Made by a program: the position numbers and the translations under genes. This document shows, piece by piece, positions 11,564 through 20,869 of a stretch of 64,000 nucleotides of DNA (its first letter is position 1; every line of letters starts with the position of its first letter). This DNA comes from Labia minor. Its lineage: Eukaryota; Arthropoda; Insecta; Dermaptera; Spongiphoridae. The notes beneath the pieces were generated by a model. That model worked only from the letters and a program-made list of their open reading frames with translations, did not search any database and had not been told where the DNA came from. The DNA is taken from the NCBI GenBank assembly GCA_963082975.1, contig OY720346.1, positions 22,500,720 to 22,564,719 of the forward strand. The letters are read 5' to 3'.

Positions 11564-11738
11564 TTATGTGAAATATAATATCTATATATATATATTACAT
11601 TTTAAGAATAATGCGACCAAATAACTTTGTTAATAAAATAGGGGAATAGAAAAACAAAATAAACTAAAAAATAGACAAACAAAATAAAATGTATAATAAA
11701 AAAAAATAACTAAGAATATAAATACTTTGTCCGTTACA

Positions 11739-12626
11739 GAACTGAAAATTAAAGATGCACTATTGCAAGAAGACTCGAACTTATGGAAAACAGCCATGAG
11801 GAAAGAAATGATTACATTAATTAAAAACGATACTTGGACAATGGTCAGGAAACACGAAAATCAAAATATAGTGGGTAGTCGTTTTGTCTTAACGACCAAA
11901 AATGATAATACTAAAAAGGCCAGGTTAGTCGCCAAGGGATATAGCCAAACTTATTCTATAGATTATTTTGATACTTATTCACCTGTCGCCAGAATGAGCA
12001 GCGTGAGGACACTAATGGCTAAGTCTATAGAAGAAAAGTGGTACATTGAACAAATGGACGTGGAGGCAGCGTATTTAAATGGTGAACTGGAAGAGAACAT
12101 TTACATGGAATGTCCTGAAGGGTTTAACGACATATTGAAAGATTTAGTCGAAAATGAAAATGAAAATATAAAAAAGATTGCATTACAAATGATAAAAGAC
12201 TTTAAAAAAGGGAAAAATATATTAAAATTAAAAAAGGCTATATACGGATTGAAACAATCCGGACGCCAATGGTACAAAAAATTAGACATAAAATTAAAAA
12301 ATTTAGGAATGTCTCCATTGGAGAGTGATCCATGCATATATATTAAAAATAATAATAATAATAATAAAAACGTATTAATATTAATCATTTACGTGGATGA
12401 TATAATCATAATAGGATCAAATAAAAAGGATATTAATGAATTTAAAAAGAATTTGTCTAATGATTTTAACATGAAAAACATGGGAGAAATAAATCAATTT
12501 TTAGGCATAAAGTTTGAATACGATAGAGATAAAAACGTCTTAAGTATGCCTGCTGATTTTCTCACGAAAACCGTCTCAAAGATCAAGCAAGAAGATTGTA
12601 TGAGAAGACTCAAGCAAATGAATTAA
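11739..12626 (+). CDS. Copia reverse transcriptase, downstream part, RNase H deleted
   Basis: Continues the Copia frame after the nested insert: WKTAMRKEMITLIKNDTW, then RLVAKGYSQTYSIDYFDTY, QMDVEAAYLNGELEENIYM and KKAIYGLKQSGRQWYKKL. The catalytic box YVDDIIIIG is at about 12391-12417. After LGIKFEYDRDKNVLSM the frame passes directly at about 12546 into PADFLTKTVSKIKQ, the extreme C-terminus of Copia polyproteins. About the last third of RT and all of RNase H are therefore missing, without loss of frame. The element would need help in trans for second-strand synthesis. Confidence 0.9.
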   Translation, partial: ELKIKDALLQEDSNLWKTAMRKEMITLIKNDTWTMVRKHENQNIVGSRFVLTTKNDNTKKARLVAKGYSQTYSIDYFDTYSPVARMSSVRTLMAKSIEEKWYIEQMDVEAAYLNGELEENIYMECPEGFNDILKDLVENENENIKKIALQMIKDFKKGKNILKLKKAIYGLKQSGRQWYKKLDIKLKNLGMSPLESDPCIYIKNNNNNNKNVLILIIYVDDIIIIGSNKKDINEFKKNLSNDFNMKNMGEINQFLGIKFEYDRDKNVLSMPADFLTKTVSKIKQEDCMRRLKQMN

Positions 12627-12697
12627 TTAAAAAAAAAAAATGTTTATATTGTAAAATTGTATTTATTTATATTTTAATTATTCACTTGAAGGGGGTG

Positions 12698-12846
12698 TGT
12701 TAAAGTATATTAAAGTTGGTAACCCTGCACCTTCTTACCTGTATATATATTTATAGTATGACCTTAGAGTAAATGTTCACCTTGTATTAAAAACACATTC
12801 AAACTCGAACAGTGCATTTTCATTAAACACATTTAAAACTCCAACA
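12698..12846 (+). repeat. Copia right LTR
   Basis: 149 bp, apparently identical to 7472-7620, preceded by the polypurine tract GAAGGGGG at 12688-12695 and followed by the target duplication TTATC. Confidence 0.95.
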
Positions 12847-12900
12847 TTATCAAAAGAAATTTAAATCAAAATTTCTTTAATTTTTTAATAATTATATATA

Positions 12901-13395
12901 CGAGGGGTGTTCAAAGTATTCTCGGTAACGGGGTAATTTAGCAGTGACGAAGAGATTTAAATTATTTCAGTTGGTAACGACACTCCCTGAGAACATAACC
13001 TCAAAATTTCATTTATTTATCATTAGTACTAATCTAAGTATCGTTGGTGTAAGAAGACCAGAATAACTGATGCGACAATGTTGAGAAAAATGCTTTGAAG
13101 AAATAAAGCATACACCTTACAGCCCAGACCTTGCCCCCAGTGATTACTTCTTGTTCCCCAACCTAAAAAAAAAGATCTTCGTGGAAAACATTTTTCTGGC
13201 GATGAAAAGCTGAAGGTGGCAATTAACGCACATTTTGAGGACTAGGAGGAAATATATTTTTTAGAGGAAATTCAAAAGTTAGTTTCCCGAGCAAACAAGT
13301 GTATTGAGGTTATGGAGGACTACATTGAAAAATAAATTTTAGTTAGAAGTTTCTGCATTTTCCTTCATACCTATACCAAGAATACTTTGAACACC

Positions 13396-13400
<5 letters not shown>
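12901..13400 (+). mobile_element. mariner-like element, 500-bp internal deletion derivative
   Basis: Inverted termini CGAGGGGTGTTCAAAGTATT and AATACTTTGAACACCCC are flanked by TA on both sides; about 25 of 27 terminal bases pair. Inside, a plus-strand fragment reads YSPDLAPSDYFLFPNLKK and continues to MEDYIEK. This is the C-terminus of a mariner transposase, including the region of the third catalytic Asp. The N-terminal half is deleted, so the copy could only move in trans. It lies 54 bp from the Copia element. Confidence 0.88.
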
Positions 13401-13430
<30 letters not shown>

Positions 13431-13764
13431 ATATTTTATGAGTCATATATAATTTTATAATAATTCAGATTCATTAGCTTATATATATTAAAAGAAAAAT
13501 TGATTTATAAAAATTTAAATATACAATGTTTATTATATAGTTTATTTCACTACTCATATTATAAGTAATATTATTTATAAATATAAAATGTCATATATAT
13601 ATATATATTTCAATAATAATAATATATAATAATAATATATATTAAAATTACAAAATAAATATTGATGTATGTACAAAATACGTAGATGTTAAAAAATTCT
13701 TATTTTTTCAATTTATTAAAGTGTTATTTATTTATTTATTTATTTTTTATTTTTTAATTGAAAT

Positions 13765-14135
13765 TGAGTACGGTCGAAAGGGGTGGAGGGGTAGTGTTGT
13801 ATGAAAGGCAATTGACACAAGCGATTTCTGACTAGCAACTGTGGAGGCCGTTGTGGCCTTCGAAGGCGTCTTTTTCAGGGGTGCCTCTCTGGGACGAAAC
13901 AATACCCTCGCCAGCACACTTGGCTGCATAATTAACACGACATCTCTGCTGATGAATGGTGGCTGATGCATGAAGCGCAGGTGACAACGGGGGTGAGAAA
14001 ACCGGGGAGGCAGTCGCTCGGGAGCTGATTTTATTTCAACCGAGTTAGCCGAGCGTGAATTTCAATTAGACAACTTAATACTAATAATAATGCACCTCAG
14101 TCAGTGCCAACGAGAGCTCCGAGTTACGAATGTAT
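13765..14135. promoter_or_regulatory. GC-richer island, candidate cis-regulatory module
   Basis: About 370 bp of clearly higher GC than its AT-rich flanks, with mixed-complexity sequence. Motifs include CAATTGACACAAG, CATAATTAACACG and GCTGATGAATGGTGGCTGATG. A 74-codon minus-strand frame runs through it but has no recognisable domain or codon pattern, so I favour regulatory or untranslated DNA over an exon. Confidence 0.35.
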
Positions 14136-14849
14136 TATCTTAAAGATGAATAAAATTATATGAAAAAGGAGATAAAACGAATTTAATATTTTTTTTTTAC
14201 ATCTATCATTTATAACTACTCAATTTTATAAATATTTATTTTTATAAATAAAAAAAATGTTTTTGGAATAATCATTATTATCAAAATAACTAAGACTAAA
14301 TAGAGTTTTAAACTCATATATATATATATATCAATTTCTTTTTCTTCTTCTTATATTTATATATAGGTATATATTTATAATATATAATTATTTATTCAAT
14401 AATAATTAAAAATACATTTTAATTAATTAATAAAATCAAAAGAAATACTATAAATTATATGGAAATTTATTAGTAGTGTCGTACATTTAAAATAATAGTA
14501 GTAGCAGAAGATAAACATTTTCTCTCAATTCCAAACAGCAAAAAGACATCAAAAATAAAATTTGTGGCTAAACCATATTCTTAAAAAGAACTTATTGCAG
14601 TTTTGATGATTAAAAAAAAATATTTATTAAATTTAATAAGAATGGTTACCAAAAAAGTGCACCCTTCATTAATTTGTCAATAATGTTTATCGTAGAGCAC
14701 AATCCAAAAGAATTTTGTATAAAAAATTGTGAAAAGTTGTAAAAAATATTTATTTTATTTATTTTAATATTTTTTTATGTGAATCTATTATTATGTCTAT
14801 CTATTCTGTGACGCTATAAACCAAAGTATTTAGGCAAAGCAATAAACTT

Positions 14850-14995
14850 CCAGGATCAAAATTAGAAAACTACTTGTTAAAAAGTAGCGCCTCCGACCAA
14901 GTTAATCTAGCTAAAGTTTTATAGGACCCGTTTTACTGATTATAGGACACCTTATTAATATATCCAACTTAATAGGCGCTGTCCTTTCGTATGTT
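14850..14995. repeat. Diverged dispersed repeat, copy 2
   Basis: Partner of 6118-6285, same orientation, with conserved blocks GATCAAAATTAGAAAACTACTT, TTTTACTGATTATAGG and TATCCAACTTAATAGGCGCTG. No coding content. Confidence 0.45.
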
Positions 14996-15284
14996 TTATA
15001 AAAGTCTGAGTTCATTCTTTGTAAACTATTTTTCTTTCTGATCTCTTTTTTTGGTTCATAAACCTTACTAAAAATTTTATTTTTAAATACTCTAAATCTA
15101 TTCTAGTCATGTTTGTTATGTTAAAGTCATTTTTATTTTTAAATGAGGGTAATTGTGATATTTATTTAGGTAATTTAATAATAAAATTGTTCTCATAATA
15201 CTCTATATAATTTGGTTAATTTTTTTTTTATAAAAAAATGCAAAAAGGAAAAAAAAAATGAGTTGGTCAATTGGCATTTTTCAT

Positions 15285-16140
15285 CACGTAGCTCACACTG
15301 GGGATAAGATTCAGTGAGAAAGCGTTGAGAAGTGGTTCGGGGCGGTTTGACAACGATCTTGTTGTTAGGGGTTGATTTAATAAGGAACCACTGATGTGTG
15401 ATGCAATTAGAGGCTTGTATATGCGAATCGAATGAAAGGGTCTCCTTTCCTCAGTTGCCACTCAAATGGATAACAAAAGGGTTTCCAACCGGACGGATTA
15501 AGGACCTCTCTCTCTCTCACTTCACTTCCTTGCACTTATTCAACACGATACATATTTTATTTTTAATTAATTTATATCAAGCATTGATTGTCCATTTATA
15601 ATTATATAAAAAAGAATTGAAATAGATTTGATAAGTTGAAGGGGGTTGGAAATTTAATAAAACCTTTAAACAAGTTTTTTTATTTCTGATGCTAAAAGAT
15701 TGATAAAAAAAATCATCAATATAACAGAATAACAATATTAATCAATAAGGTAAATATTAAATATGAAATTAAACTAACAAAGAGTTTTTTATTATTTTTT
15801 ATAATGATTTTTATTAAAGTAAATACCACATATTTTAGATTAATACAATTAAAGTAAATACCAAATATTTTATATTCTACAATTAAGTCACTATAAATTT
15901 ATCATGTCATCCTTTATTTTGGGTGGATAACAAACTAACGATGGGGGTGGAATCCGTGTGGTGTGTATGCATGTGTGGTTTGACAAGGGTGATAATCCAA
16001 AATGTTGCCTCTGCTATGATCCTGATGGAGATGATGTTACTCCCAGTCATTCAACCGGGACAATTAGCTCTCTTTCTCTAGCTGACTGATTTTACTGGTG
16101 ATATCACACTTCGTGTCTCCCCTTTATCCATGAACAGTGA
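15285..16140. promoter_or_regulatory. Two GC-richer islands (15285-15545, 15925-16140), candidate regulatory DNA
   Basis: Both are non-repetitive and less AT-rich than the DNA between them. The first has CGGGGCGGTTTGACAACGATC and ends in a (CT)n tract. The second has GGTTTGACAAGGGTGATAATC and TTACTGGTGATATCACAC. Short overlapping frames on both strands show no domain. Regulatory function is inferred from composition only. Confidence 0.3.
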
Positions 16141-16494
16141 ATTGTATAAAACGAATAGATCAAATGGTATAATAAAGCTTATTTATTAAAACGATAATCA
16201 AAGGATCATGAAAATGAATAGTGAATATTTTTTTAGATTGGCCAATTAATTCGCTTTTAAATAGGTATAGTTATTTTGAACTGAGAATATTAATAAATAA
16301 AATAATTGTTTGATTGTATAACTAAAATCATTTTATGATTACTATAATTATCACTATCAACAATTAACTAATTTAGAAAGGTAACCAGAAATTTTTTTAA
16401 ACAATTTTCAATTTAAAAAGAAACTGAAAAAATAAATAATAAAATCAATTGTTTAAAAGATGAAAATGTAGAAAAATTTTAATACTTACGTTAA

Positions 16495-16665
16495 TTAAGG
16501 GTAATAATATTCGAGAAGAATTTAAATCGGGGTTGCAATCGGGTAATGCCTCTTATCATGCAGTAAAGGGGCTTATCTCGTCAAAATTATTATCAAAGGA
16601 GATCAAAATTAAAATATATAAAACAATTATTTGAAATTTCGAGTTCCGTAGAGCCACAGAGATAG
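16495..16665 (+). pseudogene. LINE family A, 3' fragment with internal deletion
   Basis: Matches the RT C-terminal part of the larger copy at 22570-23800: NIREEFKSGLQSGNASYHAV and KGLISSKLLS. It jumps after the 'KIYKTII' segment straight to the terminal sequence TTTCGAGTTCCG(T/A)AGAG, so roughly 300 bp are missing between. It is an old, dead copy. Confidence 0.75.
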
Positions 16666-17174
16666 ATAGAATAGTTTAAAGGAAAGTATTTAAAAACTAA
16701 CACTCGTTTTTAAGTTTCAATATAAATTGATTTAACTTTATGATCATTTCAACAGTTACGTCATCATCAGAAGCTTGTATTATACTAGCTTAAAACCTAG
16801 AGTTTTTAATTACTTATTGATTTTATTATTTATTTTTTAAATTTTTTTTATAAATTGAAAATTGGTAAAAAAACTTTTCAGGATAAATTTCCAAATAGAT
16901 ACAATGTTTCAACGAGAGCTGTCAATCCAATCTTTAAATCTAATTAACTAATTAAATAATACTCACTACTAATATTTTGTTTTTTTTTCTTCAAATTTAT
17001 ATGAATTCTATATTCTAATGTATTTAAATATGAATCGTCGTTATAAACAGTTTTAAATTCACACATTAAACAACAAAAAAAATTTCTAAATTTTTATAAA
17101 TAGTATATTGATAACTTTTATGCTGGTAACTGGTATTCTGTAGAATAGTTTCATAAAACATATTCAACCAAGAC

Positions 17175-17493
17175 CAGGGGTCAGTAACCTTTTGAGCCGG
17201 AAGAGCCAAAAGTTTCAATTTACAAAATTTTATAATTTTTAAAAGCTACTATCATTTTAGTTTCAATATTTAGGATATTTGATTAGGGTTAGGTTATATA
17301 GCTTTTCTTTTTTATTTAAAATAAATAAACTATTTTCTATGTTGAATATTTTGATCGTTTTTGAAAAATATGTATTTTTTTGAAAATAAAATACTATAAT
17401 TTTTAATATTTGTATATGGAATTGTAGAGACCAGAGTTAACATCGGAAGAGCCATCCATATTTGGCTTGCGAGCCTCAGTTAGCAGACCATTG
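17175..17493. mobile_element. hAT-like non-autonomous element (about 320 bp)
   Basis: The left end CAGGGGTCAGTAACC and the inverted right end CAATGGTCTGCTAAC are typical of hAT termini. Just inside, GAGCCGGAAGAGCC and GGCTTGCGAGCC give a further subterminal match. The flanking octamers ACCAAGAC and AACTAAAC agree at five of eight positions, compatible with a decayed 8-bp target duplication. No transposase. Confidence 0.6.
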
Positions 17494-17543
17494 AACTAAA
17501 CAATTTTGAGATTATAATTTCCTAAAGACAAACATTAAAAATT

Positions 17544-17686
17544 GTGACCGGTCCGCCGACTCGAGTTCGAGGGTTCAAACCTCGCCGAGTATATCGATAT
17601 ATAAATATAAATAAAAATAATAAAGAAATCTGAGAAAGCTGGCTAAATAGAGATATATTCCGAAAAAGCCAAAAAAAAAAAAAAAT
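17544..17686 (+). mobile_element. tRNA-derived SINE with 14-bp target duplications
   Basis: A 143-bp unit bounded by perfect AAACATTAAAAATT repeats at 17530-17543 and 17687-17700. Near its 5' end is a perfect tRNA T-arm, CGAGG-GTTCAAA-CCTCG (17568-17584), containing the pol III B-box GGTTCAAACC. A recognisable A-box is missing, so the copy is 5'-truncated. It ends in a run of A at 17671-17685. Long A-rich target duplications and a poly(A) tail indicate LINE-mediated retrotransposition. Confidence 0.85.
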
Positions 17687-17700
17687 AAACATTAAAAATT

Positions 17701-18420
17701 CTTAAATTGTATTTGGATTCTCCATGGCATGATTCATAAAGATATGTAAAACTTTTTAAATTATAAATGTTGTTTTTTTATTATTGTATTTGGTATATAA
17801 CATAGATAGAATTAAAATAAATAATTTTATACATGTGGTCTTTTAATAAAAATTCCCTTAATAATTATCAAAATAACCACAAAAGCTTTAATAAATGTGA
17901 GAAATATAGAACAATCGGATATAGTGGATTTTAAAATGAATGAATAAATCATTGTGTTTTGTTTGATTAACTCTGTAAATTTACCACTGAAAAAATTATT
18001 GAGTTAATCAGGTGAAACGAGACAAAAAAAATTAATACTATTTAAAGACAAGAATTTAACTAAACTATTTTTCATATTAAAGTTTTTAAGTTTTACATAT
18101 CTATAATGTATCATCTACCATATTCTATGTAAATCATACGTAACAGGTGATTTTAATGAAAACTATTACCAACTTTATATTTCAGTGACATAACATCACT
18201 GTCTAAAACCTTAGAACAATAAGCTGAATTCATAATTATATTTTTTTTTAAAGTCATAAGCAATGAAGAATTAGTAAATTATTTTTACAATTTGTAAAGT
18301 CTATAACAAATAGAAAATTTAATTAGAATTTTAAAATAACTTTATATGAAAACTATTCATGGAATTTATTTGTAAACTAATCAAATTATCTTGAGATCAG
18401 TGTTTATTGCTAATTTCAGT
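17701..18420. other. AT-rich intergenic DNA
   Basis: No gene or repeat boundary recognised. Confidence 0.5.
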
Positions 18421-18985
18421 GACACGTCTCTGTCGAATTTTAAATCTTCAATTTGTTAACGACACGTACGTTTAGTTAAGTGTAAGTGAAGAGGGAAATG
18501 GAAAAGGGGGAATATGAAATAGAAATAGTGTGAGTAATCGGGTTGTTTGCACACACCCTTCGCTCATTTCCATATCTTATCTCGAGACAAGAGACAGACG
18601 GACGGACAGACAGACAGACAGACATTCAACCAAGATCGATCGAGATCCCCGTTTCTCTTTTATCCTTTATCCACGCCTCTTTTCGCTTTACACGCCTCCC
18701 ACTCACCCCACAGACCCCTTTCTATATCCATCCTCCCCCTCCACGACCCGTTCCAATTCCAAAAGTCCAAAATAATAGGCGAGTGAGGACAATAGAGTTG
18801 TGAATTCAAGGGGTGAGATTAAGTAAGAAGAGCCCATCCCCGTTCGTCGTTCGTCGTTGTTGTTATGATCAACTTTCAATCACTTTGATACGGAATGAGA
18901 TGATGATAAAAGAGTGGTATGGGTAAAGATGGTAGCGAGGGGAGAGAGGAAGAGTAGGAAGCTTATTTTCTCTTTCTCTCAAATT
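18421..18985. promoter_or_regulatory. GC-richer island with GACA microsatellite
   Basis: About 560 bp of mixed sequence containing a (GACA/GACG)n tract at about 18590-18625, a C-rich pyrimidine stretch (18650-18760) and a CGTTCGTCGTTCGTCGTTGTT tract at 18842-18861. Overlapping frames of 79-86 codons exist in all three plus-strand frames, which argues against coding. It lies 1.4 kb upstream of the Sox gene and could include promoter or enhancer DNA. Confidence 0.3.
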
Positions 18986-19254
18986 TCACACTTTGACAAA
19001 CAAATATAGATGAAGGGAGATAACTTATTCGAGATTCGAGAATTCCGATTAAATTAAAATTTTCAATGATTCTCAGATGAACAAAACCTTTTTAAAATTA
19101 AAGTTGTTGTGGTTTACAGATAATTTTTTGTTCTTTGTTCTGTTTTATTCTTTTTAGCAATTATAATCAAAATAGACATTGTTTTCAAAGTACAATTTTA
19201 TATTTCGCAAACGTATCATATATTTAAAATAATAAATTATCAATAGACATAAAA

Positions 19255-19925
19255 TTCTATATAAAAAATCTGGAGTATATGAGATAAAACAAACTGGAGA
19301 TTCATAAAAGTATTTTAAAAAAATCTGGAGTGTCTCCACTCGACTATCTCGCAAATTTGAATTGGATTAAATAACATATATTAATTTAAATTAAATTAAT
19401 TAAATTAAAAATTAAAATTAATAAATAATATTTATTAAACCAGTGCATGTTTGGCTCTTTGTTGATGGCACCACGTCACGTGTTGGCGCGTGAGATTTGC
19501 AGTGTTAAAAAATTAATTCTGGTAATTTCAGCTAATCAATTAAGCTAAAATTATATATATAACAGTTTTATACAATTATTAATCATGTGAAAAATTATCA
19601 AACATATATCTTTATTTTTACGGTCACTTTAGAAGAAAAAAATCAAAACGTTGTAGGTAATGACCCTCTTCCGGTTGAGCTTCATTTCTCAAAAGTTTGA
19701 TAGAAAACTATGAATTTTGAATAATGCCCGTGTACCAAATTTCATCATTCTAGCTCAAATCGTTTTGGCGTAATCTTGGTTACATACACACATACACACA
19801 CACAGAGACAGACATTTTTCCCAACCTTAGTGAAAATAATTCAGGAACCTTCAAAACATATAAAAACATCAAAATCTCAACTTCCAAAATTTTCGTGATA
19901 GCAATCCATGGCGAGATAGTAATAA
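19255..19925 (-). repeat. Dispersed repeat family S, copy 1
   Basis: About 600 bp (19322-19925) corresponds to the reverse complement of 50875-51478. Shared landmarks are AGTGTCTCCACTCGACTATC, CACGTCACGTGTTGGCGCGTG, the CCTCTTCCGGTTGAGCT segment and an (AC)n tract near 19790. The left 70 bp (19255-19325) also recurs inverted at 40706-40770. No coding frame survives. Dispersed, both orientations and unequal ends point to a mobile element of undetermined class. Confidence 0.75.
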
Positions 19926-20039
19926 GAATATATATATATATATATATATTTAATTATTAATTAATTCCGTGATTATATTATTCCATCTCTTACCAATTAA
20001 TTATATTTTGTTGATTTATATTTTTCATTCTCAGGCACT

Positions 20040-20383
20040 GTTGACCGTTTCTCATCCATTCGAGAGACTTGAACGCCCTCCCTGAATCCTAGATAATGGT
20101 CTTTGTTTCTTTTTATTTATTTAATATCATTTAATCTCTTTTAGTTCTTTTTTTACATTTATTCTATATTAATTGTGTATGTTCAATAGGAATGAAAGAA
20201 ATGTAATTTATGTTTGTTTGATGTGTGACAATAGCTTTAAGCGTGGAAAGCCCTCAATTTCCGCCAGTGGTTGAGAGGATAAAGGCGTGCACATCATGTG
20301 TGTGTGACCTTTGGAACACCGGTGGATATGACGTGGAGGTATAAAGTGTGAGGGATCGTGTCGCGTGAGCCATTTATGAGAAT
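20040..20383 (+). other. Probable 5' UTR or proximal exon of the Sox gene
   Basis: GC content rises before the Sox ATG. TTTTTCATTCTCAG at 20021-20034 resembles a 3' splice site, so a non-coding first exon upstream is possible. The stretch 20235-20383 is non-repetitive with stops in the Sox frame, consistent with leader sequence. Confidence 0.3.
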
Positions 20384-20866
20384 ATGGGGAATCGGGATGA
20401 ACACATTAAACGTCCGATGAATGCATTTATGATTTGGGCACAGATTCATAGGAAGTTGATCGCATTGGAAAATCCTAAAATGCACAATTCAGAAATATCA
20501 AAACGTTTGGGTAAAGAGTGGAAACTGCTCAATGAGGCTGACAAAAGGCCTTATATTGATGAAGCAAAACGGATTCGAGCTTTACACATGGTACAATATC
20601 CTAATTATAAATATCGGCCGAGACGCAAGCCGAAGAATAATCTTCCGATGAATTCATCAAAACAAAAAGTCACGCATATGATATCACAGCATCCGGCCCA
20701 TCCGACAACCGCTTATCAGGTTTCTTCAGCGCCCAACTTTATCGCCAGTTACCCTCTGCACGTGCCGTACACGCTGCCCTCCATCTCGGCGATGTTTGCA
20801 TCAATGCCTCCCCCAACTGCATTGACACAACATTTTGAACCGTACTACTATGACAGGTACATATAA
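20384..20866 (+). CDS. SoxB-type HMG-box transcription factor
   Basis: 160 codons if read to the in-frame TAA. Residues 7-84 form a complete Sox HMG box: [10 protein letters not shown] (canonical RPMNAFMVW with V to I), [34 protein letters not shown] and the basic end [23 protein letters not shown] and KYRPRRKPK are characteristic of group B (SoxB1/B2; Dichaete/Sox21-like). It should bind the DNA minor groove at ACAAT-like sites and bend DNA in the nucleus. Several helix-1 positions ([10 protein letters not shown]) depart from the SoxB consensus, so it is a diverged member. The C-terminus is Pro/Tyr/Met-rich. ATG 20384 is six codons before the box. The frame ends near a good splice donor (GACAG|GTACAT, 20856/20857), so the real C-terminus may lie in a further exon. 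Confidence 0.9.
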   Translation: MGNRDEHIKRPMNAFMIWAQIHRKLIALENPKMHNSEISKRLGKEWKLLNEADKRPYIDEAKRIRALHMVQYPNYKYRPRRKPKNNLPMNSSKQKVTHMISQHPAHPTTAYQVSSAPNFIASYPLHVPYTLPSISAMFASMPPPTALTQHFEPYYYDRYI

Positions 20867-20869
20867 ACA

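Larger units (their letters stand above)
10223..11738 (-). mobile_element. Rearranged Gypsy-type LTR retrotransposon remnant nested in Copia
   Basis: The insert is flanked by GAAC (10219-10222 and 11739-11742), a 4-bp target duplication. Its outer ends are TGTAAGGAGG and CCGTTACA. On the minus strand it carries a polypurine tract (AGAGGGGGAGGA) at about 11086-11100 next to the LTR end, so the element is minus-oriented. One LTR is complete (10223-11085). The other is reduced to about 176 bp (11563-11738) repeating the last part of the first, including the stretch starting CCTTATGTGAAATATAA. About 480 bp of internal sequence remains, with pol fragments in opposite orientations. It is non-functional and disrupts the host Copia polyprotein. 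Confidence 0.85.
7467..12851 (+). mobile_element. Ty1/Copia LTR retrotransposon, interrupted and RNase H-deleted
   Basis: The element proper is 7472-12846. Target duplications TTATC lie at 7467-7471 and 12847-12851. The LTRs are 149 bp, start TGTTAAAG, end CCAACA, and look identical, implying recent insertion. The primer site GGTTATGGGCCCAG directly follows the left LTR, the usual Copia match to initiator-tRNA-Met. A polypurine tract GAAGGGGG sits just before the right LTR. The coding region is in Copia order (gag, protease, integrase, reverse transcriptase). It is split by a 1516-bp Gypsy-derived insert at 10223-11738, and the RNase H domain has been lost. Confidence 0.95.
13410..15280. other. 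AT-rich intergenic DNA around the island
   Basis: Apart from the GC-richer island at 13765-14135 and the diverged repeat at 14850-14995, this is AT-rich sequence with (TA)n tracts. No gene seen. Confidence 0.5.

Noticed and set aside
13747-13971. 74-codon minus-strand frame
   Set aside because: No recognisable domain, no splice context, composition explained by the GC-rich island.
17568-17584. Possible tRNA gene (perfect T-arm)
   Set aside because: No acceptor, D or anticodon arms can be built around it; the target duplications and A tail show it is a SINE head.
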